Below, piece after piece: positions 1-7,776 of a stretch of DNA of 41,773 bases. Within the stretch, counting starts at the first letter, position 1. Every line of letters starts with the position of its first letter. A program made the position numbers and the translations under genes. Source of the stretch: Acinetobacter bouvetii (GTDB lineage Bacteria; Pseudomonadota; Gammaproteobacteria; Pseudomonadales; Moraxellaceae); NCBI RefSeq assembly GCF_902753875.1, contig NZ_CADDTS010000019.1, positions 1-41,773 of the forward strand. The letters are read 5' to 3'. Under the pieces are notes generated by a model. It was given only the letters and a program-made list of their open reading frames with translations, did not search any database and was not told the origin of the DNA.

Positions 1-99
1 TAACGAATGACGGCTTTGTTTGAGAAATTTCCAATAAGTTGCTTCAAATTTCAGAAAGAAATCATCAATTACGCAGAATAATTCGGTACTATTGAACAT
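1..99 (-). CDS. IS982-family-like transposase, N-terminal fragment
   Basis: An open frame begins with ATG at 99 on the minus strand and is still open at base 1, giving 33 residues that start MFNSTELFCVIDDFF and end KFLKQSRHSL. It is cut by the window edge, not by a stop. The N-terminus resembles IS982-type transposases from Acinetobacter, but no catalytic residues are visible, so the family is tentative. The same 33 codons occur at the right end in opposite orientation. Whether the complete gene is intact cannot be judged here. Confidence 0.65.
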   Translation of the reverse strand, partial: MFNSTELFCVIDDFFLKFEATYWKFLKQSRHSL

Positions 100-191
100 C
101 AGGACTAGGGCTTTAGGTTTTGTGTGGTAACTCAACTGATGGCTCTAGTCCTCTTATTTTTCAAGTCATTTTCTTATCCGCGATTCGGGTT
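1..191 (-). mobile_element. IS982-like insertion sequence, inner end (left copy)
   Basis: These 191 bases are the exact reverse complement of 41583-41773; identity stops at base 192. The inner terminus is probably ACCCGAATCGCGGATAAG read on the minus strand. The element contains the start of a transposase gene that runs out of the window to the left. Family assignment to IS982 rests on recall of the transposase N-terminus. The other terminus and any target duplication lie outside the window. Confidence 0.8.
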
Positions 192-1050
192 CAATAGTAA
201 AAAAATCATTATATATTTGACAATTATCTAATATGTAAGTGTCATCCATTATGGATGCCTCATTGTATTTTTACCAATCATATCAATTGGATAATTGTGG
301 TTTAAGGTAATGGCTATAGATACATTTGGTTAATAAGGATAATAATAATCCTGCAATCTCATTTCTTTGCTGCCAAATACAATTGAGCAAACTATTTTAC
401 TCAGCAAAAAAATTCGACTCCCCCTAAAAACACATACAAATCAGTATGTTTATTTTTATTTATTGTAAAAACCACTTATAAAGTATTTTTGAGTATTTTT
501 CAAACTAAACCAGTGACCTAATCTAGTCCTCATTTTATTTTTTAGAGCTTTTCAATCCACAATGCACACAGACAGTGGACATGCACCTTTATTGAAATTG
601 AATGTACTATATAGCTAGTTCACAGGCTGCACAGCAATAAATTAAATACCCTTTTCTCACTCAATCAAAACTTGAGCTACAGCTTTTGCTGCACTGGCCG
701 CAGTTCAAAAACTTGAATGTTGTCATGTACAGTTCGGTGAAATTGAAGAGTTGGTCACTGATGCGAAGTTTAAAGAAGCCAAATGGAGCGCGCATGATAG
801 ATATTGAATTGATATAAAGACATTCGAGAGTGTTATCTATTCAGTTAATCTGCGAAAATCACTTTCAATTCAGTCATAAAGAAACCGAGCAATTTTATCT
901 CATTGTTAATAACTGCATTTCTTGAAATGATGAGTCGAATATTGATGCAAAGATGATATTGCTCAACCTGTTTGGCTTTTCGACAAAAATGTATTTTGAT
1001 ATTCATCTTATGTAAAAAATAAAGTTGAAGAGCATAAAATTTAAATCTGC
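192..1050. other. Gene-poor AT-rich spacer next to the IS
   Basis: About 860 bases with no convincing intact gene. The stretch is very AT-rich, with a short hairpin (CATCC, loop, GGATG) near 249-263. A stop-free, startless frame at 676-807 looks like a gene remnant and is listed separately. A 72-codon minus-strand frame at 845-1063 has low-complexity composition, no recognisable domain and no ribosome binding site, and was not accepted. The region reads as decayed DNA beside an insertion site. Confidence 0.5.
676..807 (+). pseudogene. Possible C-terminal remnant of a lost gene
   Basis: The frame reads TAFAALAAVQKLECCHVQFG and continues to a natural TGA after SAHDRY. An in-frame TGA at 673-675 lies just before it and there is no start codon. 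The composition (alanine and charged residues, normal codon use) is protein-like and differs from the AT-rich surroundings. I do not recognise the family. It may be the tail of a gene truncated when the IS or another rearrangement arrived, or a chance open frame. Confidence 0.3.
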
Positions 1051-1080
1051 TATAATTGCCCACATTCCAGTGGGCTTTTT
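1051..1080 (+). terminator. Hairpin terminator overlapping a TATAAT box
   Basis: A TATAAT box at 1051-1056 is followed at once by the stem GCCCAC (1058-1063), loop ATTCCA, stem GTGGGC (1070-1075) and five T residues. No gene ends just upstream on the plus strand, so this may be the orphan terminator of a deleted gene, a leader attenuator for rluE, or a promoter box lying by chance beside a terminator. The best -35 candidate, TTGAAG at 1025-1030, sits 20 bp away, which is too far for a strong promoter. Confidence 0.5.
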
Positions 1081-1175
1081 ACTCTATACCCCACCCACCT
1101 TTTCAAAAACGGGTAACAAAACGGGTAACCCCGCATACACCTAAAATTAATTTTTTTATTTTTCAGTTGGTTATA

Positions 1176-1964
1176 ATGAAAATTGTCATTCTTAATAAAC
1201 CTTATGACGTCCTCTCCCAATTCCGTAAAGACGAAGCCCACATGACCGTGTCTGACTTCGTGGACGACCCAAGCTTACGTTTGGCTGGCCGTCTGGATAT
1301 GGACTCTGAAGGTTTAGTTTTTTTAACCGATCATGGTGGCTTAAACCAATACATTACCAATCCTGCTAACAAGAAGTTCAAGACTTATCTGGTTCAGGTT
1401 GAAGGTGATGTGACTGAAGAAGCACTTGAACAGTTACGTCAAGGTGTTGAACTTAAAGACGGCATGACCCTGCCTGGCAAAGCCATTAAAGTGCAGCAAC
1501 CTGAATGGTTATGGGATCGTGATCCTCCTGTCCGTTTCCGTGCCTCAGTTCCAACCTCTTGGGTTGAAATTTCAATATGTGAGGGTCGTAACCGTCAGGT
1601 TCGTCGTATGACTGCTGCTGTGGGCTTTCCAACTTTACGTTTAATTCGTACTAAAATTGGTGCTATTGATCTTGTTCAATTGGCTTTACAACCGGGTGAA
1701 ACCAAAGAAATTGAACCGCTGTTATACCCAGACTTTAAAGATGTCCCTGCCGAAGAGCCATACCGTTCACGTTCTTATGTGAAAAAACCGGGTGGTACTG
1801 GCGGTAAACCGATGGTTCGCAAGAACAAAGATGGTTCAGTGAAAAAATCTGGGACTAAACGTATCTGGCAAATGGATGAGAGTGAAAAACCACGTCGTAA
1901 GACCAATGGTACAACACGTCCAAATACTAAAGCACCGCGTGGTCGTGGGCGCAATGGTCGTTAA
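1176..1964 (+). CDS. rluE: 23S rRNA pseudouridine synthase RluE
   Basis: Converts a uridine of 23S rRNA (U2457 in E. coli) to pseudouridine in the cytoplasm. The 262-residue product has the RsuA/RluB/E/F-family motif GRLDMDSEGLVFLTDHG at about residues 38-54, with the catalytic aspartate at 41, and the downstream signature GRNRQVRRM. A lysine and arginine-rich tail of about 60 residues follows the catalytic domain and is probably disordered and RNA-binding. I chose the ATG at 1176 because the protein begins MKIVILNKPYDV as in the family; the frame is open 40 codons further upstream, but that part is not protein-like. The gene appears monocistronic, with its own terminator. Confidence 0.9.
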   Translation: MKIVILNKPYDVLSQFRKDEAHMTVSDFVDDPSLRLAGRLDMDSEGLVFLTDHGGLNQYITNPANKKFKTYLVQVEGDVTEEALEQLRQGVELKDGMTLPGKAIKVQQPEWLWDRDPPVRFRASVPTSWVEISICEGRNRQVRRMTAAVGFPTLRLIRTKIGAIDLVQLALQPGETKEIEPLLYPDFKDVPAEEPYRSRSYVKKPGGTGGKPMVRKNKDGSVKKSGTKRIWQMDESEKPRRKTNGTTRPNTKAPRGRGRNGR

Positions 1965-1980
1965 GGTTTTGTTTTAAATT

Positions 1981-2008
1981 AAAGCTCACGTAAGTGGGCT
2001 TTTATTTT
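1981..2008 (+). terminator. Terminator of rluE
   Basis: The stem AAAGCTCAC (1981-1989), loop GTAA and stem GTGGGCTTT (1994-2002), with one G-U pair, is followed by a T-rich run. It begins 16 bases after the rluE stop and overlaps the last codon of the convergent HEPN gene. Confidence 0.75.
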
Positions 2009-3624
2009 ATTGGTACTGCTTTCGTTATAATCAACTCACCGTCAATTGGCTTCTCTTTCTCTTCATAATGTACCGCTAAAGATAAATACATTAACGAATT
2101 CCTAACAATGCGTAGTAAATCCATTAAAGACTGCTCAAATTCTGAAATTGGCATTTCTAAAATATATTTAGATTTTATCTTTTTTTCTTTGATTTTCTCA
2201 ATAACCTCCATGTATTCAGCAGAACTTTGAAGGTTATTCTCTTCTAATTCATCTTGTTTCCTTAATAACGCTTGATGCCTCAATACTTCACAAGAATTAT
2301 ATTTCGTATTTAACTCATACCCAAAGTCATCAATAATCCTAAATGATCTATGCTCAAGATGATTTCTTATTTTTGCTAATTTATATGTTTTTGGGTTTGA
2401 ATAAAGGTCAAGGCTAGGGGAATTTCCCTCTATCTCTTTAAGAATATAAAATAATGCATGAATGAAATAATTCTTCGAATTTTGAAAAATCTTATTTGGT
2501 TTGAACTCTCCATATTTATACTCTCCAAATATTTTTTGAAAACTCACCTTCCGATCATCAATTTCTAAATTAAAATATTTAGCAATGAAATACGATATTT
2601 TATCAAATATAGAGTAAAGAATACGGAATGCGGATTTCATATGTGAAGTCTTTAAATTATCTATAGCATGTAATTTATCGTAAACATGCTGGTATGTTTT
2701 ATTATAAAAATGTTTAGATTCTTCCTTTATTTTTGAAACTTGAAAAACCAAAAATCGTGCATACGTGAACTCATTACGTAATTCATCAAAATTTGAATGA
2801 AATACTAAATCCTCTTTTAAACTTAATGCGCTATTAATTTTTCTAGTCATAGATGGAAGCCCTAATATATCTTGAAAAACTATTTCTTCACTCAAAAGAT
2901 CATTCAAATCGTTAATAAATAGTTTATTCTGGGCAACCCAATGCAAATACAGAGATTCCTGTTTGGTTTTAGTCTTCTGTTTATAGTTCCTTAAATAATT
3001 AAAATCATCATTCTTAAAGTTCTTCTGATACCATTGCTGGAAAGTATGTAATCTACCATCTTTTTGAAGTGGTATTTTTTGCTCCACATCCAATAAATCT
3101 ATATTTTCATAGCCTTCTGTTATCAGCTTATTAGCAAAGAAGTAATGGATAAATGTATGAGAATCATCATATAATTGCTCAGCTCTAAACAAAATATCTC
3201 TTGCTTTAGCAACTATAGCAACAGTATTTCTATCAATCTCAATTGCTTGATCCCAATAATATTGGGCACAAAAACAGCGTCCTTGTGACGACAAAAAGTT
3301 ACCTAAATTTGTTAAAGTACATGAAAGTAAGCTCACGGCTCTTTTTTCTTTTTTCAAACAATAAACCGCATTTTGATAAAGATTAACCGTATTAATCAGA
3401 TATCGAGAATACCAATCTTCACCATGATATTGATATATTTCAGAACTACAATTCCCTAAAATATAATAAAAATAGCCTTCACAAGTAGCATTTTCAAAGT
3501 TGAAAGATTTTTCTGTATATTCTTTGAATAATTGAATTAATTCATCTTTCCTATTTTTATCCAATATTAATTCGTCGGCTAGATTGGCCAATACATTGAG
3601 TTCATGTACATCCAGTTCTATCAT
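2002..3624 (-). CDS. LA2681-type HEPN domain protein
   Basis: A 540-residue protein. The C-terminal part has the HEPN RNase signature R-x4-H as RNHLEH at residues 420-425, after a helical stretch (about 325-355) typical of this fold, and the general layout matches the LA2681-like HEPN family. The N-terminal 150 residues are helical and TPR-like, with LTNLGNFLSSQGRCFCAQYY near 104-123. HEPN proteins are often metal-independent RNases in toxin, stress or antiphage systems, but the activity of this subfamily is not known to me. The gene is much more AT-rich than its neighbours, stands alone between two terminators and has no nearby nucleotidyltransferase or antitoxin, which suggests horizontal acquisition. 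Family assignment is from recall. Confidence 0.7.
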   Translation of the reverse strand: MIELDVHELNVLANLADELILDKNRKDELIQLFKEYTEKSFNFENATCEGYFYYILGNCSSEIYQYHGEDWYSRYLINTVNLYQNAVYCLKKEKRAVSLLSCTLTNLGNFLSSQGRCFCAQYYWDQAIEIDRNTVAIVAKARDILFRAEQLYDDSHTFIHYFFANKLITEGYENIDLLDVEQKIPLQKDGRLHTFQQWYQKNFKNDDFNYLRNYKQKTKTKQESLYLHWVAQNKLFINDLNDLLSEEIVFQDILGLPSMTRKINSALSLKEDLVFHSNFDELRNEFTYARFLVFQVSKIKEESKHFYNKTYQHVYDKLHAIDNLKTSHMKSAFRILYSIFDKISYFIAKYFNLEIDDRKVSFQKIFGEYKYGEFKPNKIFQNSKNYFIHALFYILKEIEGNSPSLDLYSNPKTYKLAKIRNHLEHRSFRIIDDFGYELNTKYNSCEVLRHQALLRKQDELEENNLQSSAEYMEVIEKIKEKKIKSKYILEMPISEFEQSLMDLLRIVRNSLMYLSLAVHYEEKEKPIDGELIITKAVPIK

Positions 3625-3635
3625 ATTTTTATACT

Positions 3636-3663
3636 AAAAAACCCATACCTAAGTATGGGTTTT
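3636..3663 (-). terminator. Terminator of the codB-pucR-codA operon
   Basis: The stem AAAACCCATAC (3638-3648), loop CTAA and stem GTATGGGTTTT (3653-3663) form a perfect 11-bp hairpin. Read on the minus strand it ends in a run of T. It lies 26 bases beyond the codA stop and just upstream of the HEPN gene. Confidence 0.8.
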
Positions 3664-3688
3664 ACATGGTTTTTATATACTATGCAAA

Positions 3689-4936
3689 TTAAGCAAAGAT
3701 TTCCACCTGCTCTTCCTGACGGCGCATAATCACTGCACCATTGCGCACACTTAACACCGCTTTGGCTTGATTCGCGACTACATCATAATCATTTTGCGCA
3801 TTCATAATAATAAAGCTGGCTGGACGGCCTACTTCAATCCCGTATTGATCGCCCAAGCATAATGTTTTGGCAGAATTATCAGATACGAAATCTAAGCAAC
3901 GCTGTAAATCTTCATAACCCAACATGTGGCAAATATGCAGCCCGGCATCCAATATGCGAATAATATTGCCATTCCCTACCGGATACCAAGGGTCACGAAT
4001 TGAATCCTGTGCAAAACTGATATTCATGCCAGCACGGTCAATTTCCGCAACGCGTGTTAAACCACGGCGCTTCGGATAAGTATCAAAACGGCCTTGCAAA
4101 TGAATACTTTCAGTCGGGCAGGAAATAAAATTAATTTTCGAACGTTTTAAAAGGCGAAATAACTTGTAGCAGTAGGCATTGTCATACGAACCCATGGCTG
4201 TGGTATGACTAGCCGTGACACGCTCACCCATGCCACGCACACGAGCTTCATCTGCAAGTACTTCCAGAAAACGTGAGGCAGGATCATCAATTTCATCACA
4301 GTGCACATCGACTAAGCGGTCGTATTTCTCGGCTAAATCCATCAGAAAATGTACCGAACTGACACCCTTTTCACGTGTGTATTCAAAATGTGGAATCCCG
4401 CCGACCACATCCGCACCGAGCTTCACCGCTTCTTCCATCAAGCCATGACCGTTTTTATAGGACTCAATACCTTCTTGCGGAAAGGCTACAATCTGTAGAT
4501 TGACCTTGTCTTTAATTTCTTCTTTCACTTCCAGCATGGCGTGCAAAGCGGTTAATGCAGGATCCGTCACATCCACATGCGTCCGTACATGCTGTATGCC
4601 GTGTGCTGTCAGCATATCCACAGTTTTTTTAGCGCGCTGCTTGGTATCTTCAAAGGTGATGGTTTCTTTACGTTGTCCCCAACGCTCAATTCCTTCAAAT
4701 AGCGTACCGGACATATTCCACTCCGGTTCACCTGCAGTCAGCACAGCATCTAGGTGAATATGCGGATCAATCAGCGGTGCCATTAATAATTGCTGTTTGG
4801 CATCGATCACATCGGCAGATACTGCCTCATTTAACAAGCCAGTTTGCAGCTCAATACTGTCAAAAGTACCTTGCTGATAACTTACAGTGTAAAGACCGTC
4901 TTTATGGCGTAATTTTGCGTTAATAACTTTCATCAT
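3689..4936 (-). CDS. codA: Cytosine deaminase CodA
   Basis: Hydrolytic deamination of cytosine to uracil and ammonia in pyrimidine salvage. The 415-residue amidohydrolase carries the metal-binding H-x-H as HIHLD at residues 59-63, the VDVHCDEIDD segment with the metal histidine and catalytic glutamate, a further histidine in TASHTTAMGSYD, and the aspartate in QDSIRDPWYPVGNG, which matches the CodA DxxxDPWYP substrate loop. Length agrees with E. coli CodA (about 427). It is the last gene of the operon, eight bases after the regulator. Two adjacent ATG codons (4936 and 4933) could start it, behind the purine-rich AAGAGAAG. Confidence 0.92.
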   Translation of the reverse strand: MMKVINAKLRHKDGLYTVSYQQGTFDSIELQTGLLNEAVSADVIDAKQQLLMAPLIDPHIHLDAVLTAGEPEWNMSGTLFEGIERWGQRKETITFEDTKQRAKKTVDMLTAHGIQHVRTHVDVTDPALTALHAMLEVKEEIKDKVNLQIVAFPQEGIESYKNGHGLMEEAVKLGADVVGGIPHFEYTREKGVSSVHFLMDLAEKYDRLVDVHCDEIDDPASRFLEVLADEARVRGMGERVTASHTTAMGSYDNAYCYKLFRLLKRSKINFISCPTESIHLQGRFDTYPKRRGLTRVAEIDRAGMNISFAQDSIRDPWYPVGNGNIIRILDAGLHICHMLGYEDLQRCLDFVSDNSAKTLCLGDQYGIEVGRPASFIIMNAQNDYDVVANQAKAVLSVRNGAVIMRRQEEQVEIFA

Positions 4937-4944
4937 CTTCTCTT

Positions 4945-6162
4945 TTATCTATGACTGATTTGCCAAATCAGCAATGCAACCGATGCATTTAAACGGAAAT
5001 TGGCAGAATTTATGGATTGACCGGTTAAGGTCTCTATTTTTTGAATGCGTTGATTCAGGGTATTGCGGTGTATGCTCAGACGCTGCGCAGCTGCAGCCAG
5101 ATTGCTGTTTTCTTTCAACAAGGCATCTAAGGTTTCCAGCAGCACATAGGGATGCTTTTTATCGTTCAGCATTAACATGCCCAAAGTTTCCTGCATAAAC
5201 TGCTGCATGACCGATTTATTCGGAATCGCTTTGAGCAGCTTTAAAATGCCTAAATCTTTATACAGGCAGACACCTGCATCGACCTGTACATCGGCAGCAA
5301 TTTCCTGCGCTTGTGAGGCTTCCCAAAATCCGCGCTGAAAAGCCACAGCGGAATTGACTTCATTGGATAGACCTGCAAAGACGTTCAGTTCTGAATCCAG
5401 ACTGTTCATGTGCTGGATGAGTGCAGATAAAGACTTCATCCAGTCATCGACATTCAGCTGTTCCAAAGACAGCACCATGTTGAACTGATCGCCTTGGCGG
5501 ATAATCGGAAAGCTTTGCGCATGCTGCTTGCGCCATTGTTCAAGCAATTCATAACATTGCTGTTTCATTTTAAAGAAATGGCTTTCATTGGCTGCATTTG
5601 CGGCAGCATGAAACAGCGCGTGGATATTGCTGAGCTTCAGGACAGCAATGACATGTCTACCCAAGACTTGAAGTTCCAGATGCTTTGCCCGCAGCTGAAT
5701 GGTTTCAAGAGAGGGATAATCGCCCATCAGCAGTTGTGTCACCACATCTTCTGCTGATTTTTTCACTTGTGACAGCTGCACCAGGCGCGTGCCAATAATA
5801 TGTGTCACCTCAATCATTTTCAGACTGTAAGGCTGTTCAATTAAAGGTAATCCCAATGCTTCTGCACGCTGAATGACGCTTGCAGGAATGTCATGAATAA
5901 ACTCCTCTCCTGTCATCACCACCAGACCCGCAACTTTACGCTGATGCGCCTGTTCCAGTAGCGTGAGCAGGTTATTTTCATCACGGACATAATTGATGCC
6001 GGTGACAAAAACCAGCTCACCGCCTTCAATCCATTCTGCAATGCCTTCATTTTCCGCCACATAAAACCAGCGCACATTATTCTGAAGATTTTGGCTTCCT
6101 GCACGCAGCGTCATTTCATACAGTGGCGGCAAATCCAGCACATCCTGAACCGTCATGCTCAT
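4945..6162 (-). CDS. PucR-family transcriptional regulator
   Basis: A 405-residue regulator. The N-terminal PucR domain is visible in MTVQDVLDLPPLYEMTL and GGELVFVTGINY (residues 3-60). The C-terminus has the PucR-type helix-turn-helix LAAAAQRLSIHRNTLNQRIQ at about 365-384. Family members respond to purine or related nitrogen compounds. Its position inside codB-codA, four bases after codB and eight before codA, suggests it senses a pyrimidine or nitrogen signal and controls this operon, but the ligand is unknown. A GGAG ribosome binding site lies seven bases before the ATG at 6162; a second ATG two codons on is possible. Confidence 0.85.
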   Translation of the reverse strand: MSMTVQDVLDLPPLYEMTLRAGSQNLQNNVRWFYVAENEGIAEWIEGGELVFVTGINYVRDENNLLTLLEQAHQRKVAGLVVMTGEEFIHDIPASVIQRAEALGLPLIEQPYSLKMIEVTHIIGTRLVQLSQVKKSAEDVVTQLLMGDYPSLETIQLRAKHLELQVLGRHVIAVLKLSNIHALFHAAANAANESHFFKMKQQCYELLEQWRKQHAQSFPIIRQGDQFNMVLSLEQLNVDDWMKSLSALIQHMNSLDSELNVFAGLSNEVNSAVAFQRGFWEASQAQEIAADVQVDAGVCLYKDLGILKLLKAIPNKSVMQQFMQETLGMLMLNDKKHPYVLLETLDALLKENSNLAAAAQRLSIHRNTLNQRIQKIETLTGQSINSANFRLNASVALLIWQISHR

Positions 6163-6166
6163 TCGC

Positions 6167-7429
6167 TTACTCCACTGCCTCTTTCATGGCCAACTGCTTG
6201 AGCGGGAAAAGGCTATTCAATACAGCATAGACCGTGAATGCCACAGCAATACCAACGATCGGTGCAATCCAAGGTGAAGTGTAGGCACAGACTGCTCCTA
6301 CTGTGTAAGCAGCCAGACCGATCCAATTAAAGTTTGGCAATACTGCATCATTTAAACGTGGATACTTGCCCTTATAGCGCACCCAGTAATCCGCTATAAT
6401 CACACCGCCTAGAGGTGGAATAATCGCACCCAGCAGCAACAGGAAGGGAATCAGAAATTCATACATGCCCAGCACGGCCAAAATAATGCCCAGCACCGCA
6501 GAAATCAGCACCATGGTTTTACGGCGTTCGCTGCGAACCAAGTGGCAAGCGGCTGCTGAGACGTTGTAAATGGTCGGGCCTTGAATGGTCCAGAGGTTCA
6601 GGCACAGCATAATGATGGCTGCAACAGACAAGCCTTGTAAAATCAGTACTTCGACGATATCCGGTTGTTGATAGACAATTGCCATCCATGCGCCTGCCAA
6701 TACCATCAGACCGTTACCGATCACAAAACTCACCAAACACGCCCAAACGGCTATACGGCTGCTTTTTGCCATACGGGTCCAGTTGGTGATTTGGGTTGCA
6801 CCACTGGCAAAAGTTCCGAAAACCATGGTAATCGCTGTGGCGAAAGTCAGACTTTCCGTCGGCTTGACGCTATTCAGCCCAACCCATCCGCCAACTTCTT
6901 TGGTGGCTAGATAAATCGAACCGAGCAACAGCAAAAACATCATTGGAATAGACACCCGGGACAGATATTCCAAACCTTTAAAACCAATTAAAGCGGTAAC
7001 GGAAAAGCCCAGGCCGAACAACACCATCAAGGGCATATTCCACGCTTCAGGCAAATGAATAATCTTGGCCAAAGAAATCGCCAGGGTTGCGGTCCCCCAT
7101 GCAAACCAGCCCAGTTCAGCAAAGCCCAAGAGGAAGTCGGAAAGTTTGCTACCAAGATTGCCGAAGCAAAAACGGCCCATCAGTACGGTATTTAAACCGC
7201 TACGGGCAGAAATTAGACCCAGTGAAGCCGCATATAAAGCCAAGAGAAAATTACCAATCGCGGTAATCCACAGAATATCGATAAAGTTAAAAGCCACACC
7301 AATTTTTCCGCCGGCAAACATGGTGCCGGTAAAAAAAGTGAAACTGAACAGTACCAATGCAATAGGAACAAAACCTTTGCGCTGACTTTCGGGAGTTTCG
7401 GTCAGCGGGCTTTCATCGTGTGCATTCAT
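6167..7429 (-). CDS. codB: Cytosine permease CodB
   Basis: Inner-membrane importer of cytosine, of the nucleobase:cation symporter-1 family. The 420-residue protein has about 12 hydrophobic segments, and its N-terminal part FTGTMFAGGKIGVAFNFIDI plus FGNLGSKLSDFLLGFAELGW match CodB. The next two genes fit: imported cytosine is deaminated by CodA. The frame can start at GTG 7435, ATG 7432 or ATG 7429; I prefer 7429 because GAGG at 7437-7440 then sits seven bases away. It is the first gene of the operon, so the promoter should lie in the AT-rich DNA upstream. Confidence 0.9.
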   Translation of the reverse strand: MNAHDESPLTETPESQRKGFVPIALVLFSFTFFTGTMFAGGKIGVAFNFIDILWITAIGNFLLALYAASLGLISARSGLNTVLMGRFCFGNLGSKLSDFLLGFAELGWFAWGTATLAISLAKIIHLPEAWNMPLMVLFGLGFSVTALIGFKGLEYLSRVSIPMMFLLLLGSIYLATKEVGGWVGLNSVKPTESLTFATAITMVFGTFASGATQITNWTRMAKSSRIAVWACLVSFVIGNGLMVLAGAWMAIVYQQPDIVEVLILQGLSVAAIIMLCLNLWTIQGPTIYNVSAAACHLVRSERRKTMVLISAVLGIILAVLGMYEFLIPFLLLLGAIIPPLGGVIIADYWVRYKGKYPRLNDAVLPNFNWIGLAAYTVGAVCAYTSPWIAPIVGIAVAFTVYAVLNSLFPLKQLAMKEAVE

Positions 7430-7435
7430 CATCAC

Positions 7436-7712
7436 ACCTCGGTGTCACAGTCATTAAGGAATACACGTGAATTGCAAGAGGCGTGCCGACTTTTAAAAGC
7501 TGTTTTTTTAGTCTGTTTTTTCTATTTTTATATGCATTTTGCACAGTTTTTTAATTATTCCAGCCAAATATGCGCCATAAATATGTGCACTCACACAAAC
7601 TACGCACCCTAATCCTGTGCATAAAAAAACAGGTTTGAAGCAGCCCATTCTTGTTTTTTTTTTGATGGTTCCCCTCTCAATCAACCTCAATCAACTCAAA
7701 ATGACAGACAAT
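7436..7712. other. AT-rich codB promoter region
   Basis: About 280 bases between codB and the icd terminator, with no credible gene on either strand. It holds long A and T tracts and should contain the codB operon promoter and any PucR operator, but no clear -35/-10 pair or dyad stands out. A 60-codon frame at 7508-7690 is low-complexity and was not accepted. Confidence 0.4.
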
Positions 7713-7742
7713 AAAAAACCGGCGCCTAAGCACCGGTTTTTT
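7713..7742 (-). terminator. Terminator of icd
   Basis: The arms AAAAAACCGG (7713-7722) and CCGGTTTTTT (7733-7742) enclose a further GC/GC pairing around a CTAA loop with one mismatch. It lies about 35 bases beyond the icd stop on the minus strand. The sequence is nearly the same as the terminator at 10765-10792. Confidence 0.85.
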
Positions 7743-7776
7743 ATATTTCTCTCAGTTTCCTGAGTGAAGGATCAAC

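Noticed and set aside
845..1063. 72-codon minus-strand frame near the left IS
   Set aside because: Low-complexity composition, no ribosome binding site and no recognisable domain; it overlaps the promoter and terminator region of rluE.
1105..1130. Tandem AAACGGGTAAC repeat upstream of rluE as an operator
   Set aside because: Only two copies, no dyad symmetry and no known regulator; insufficient to call.
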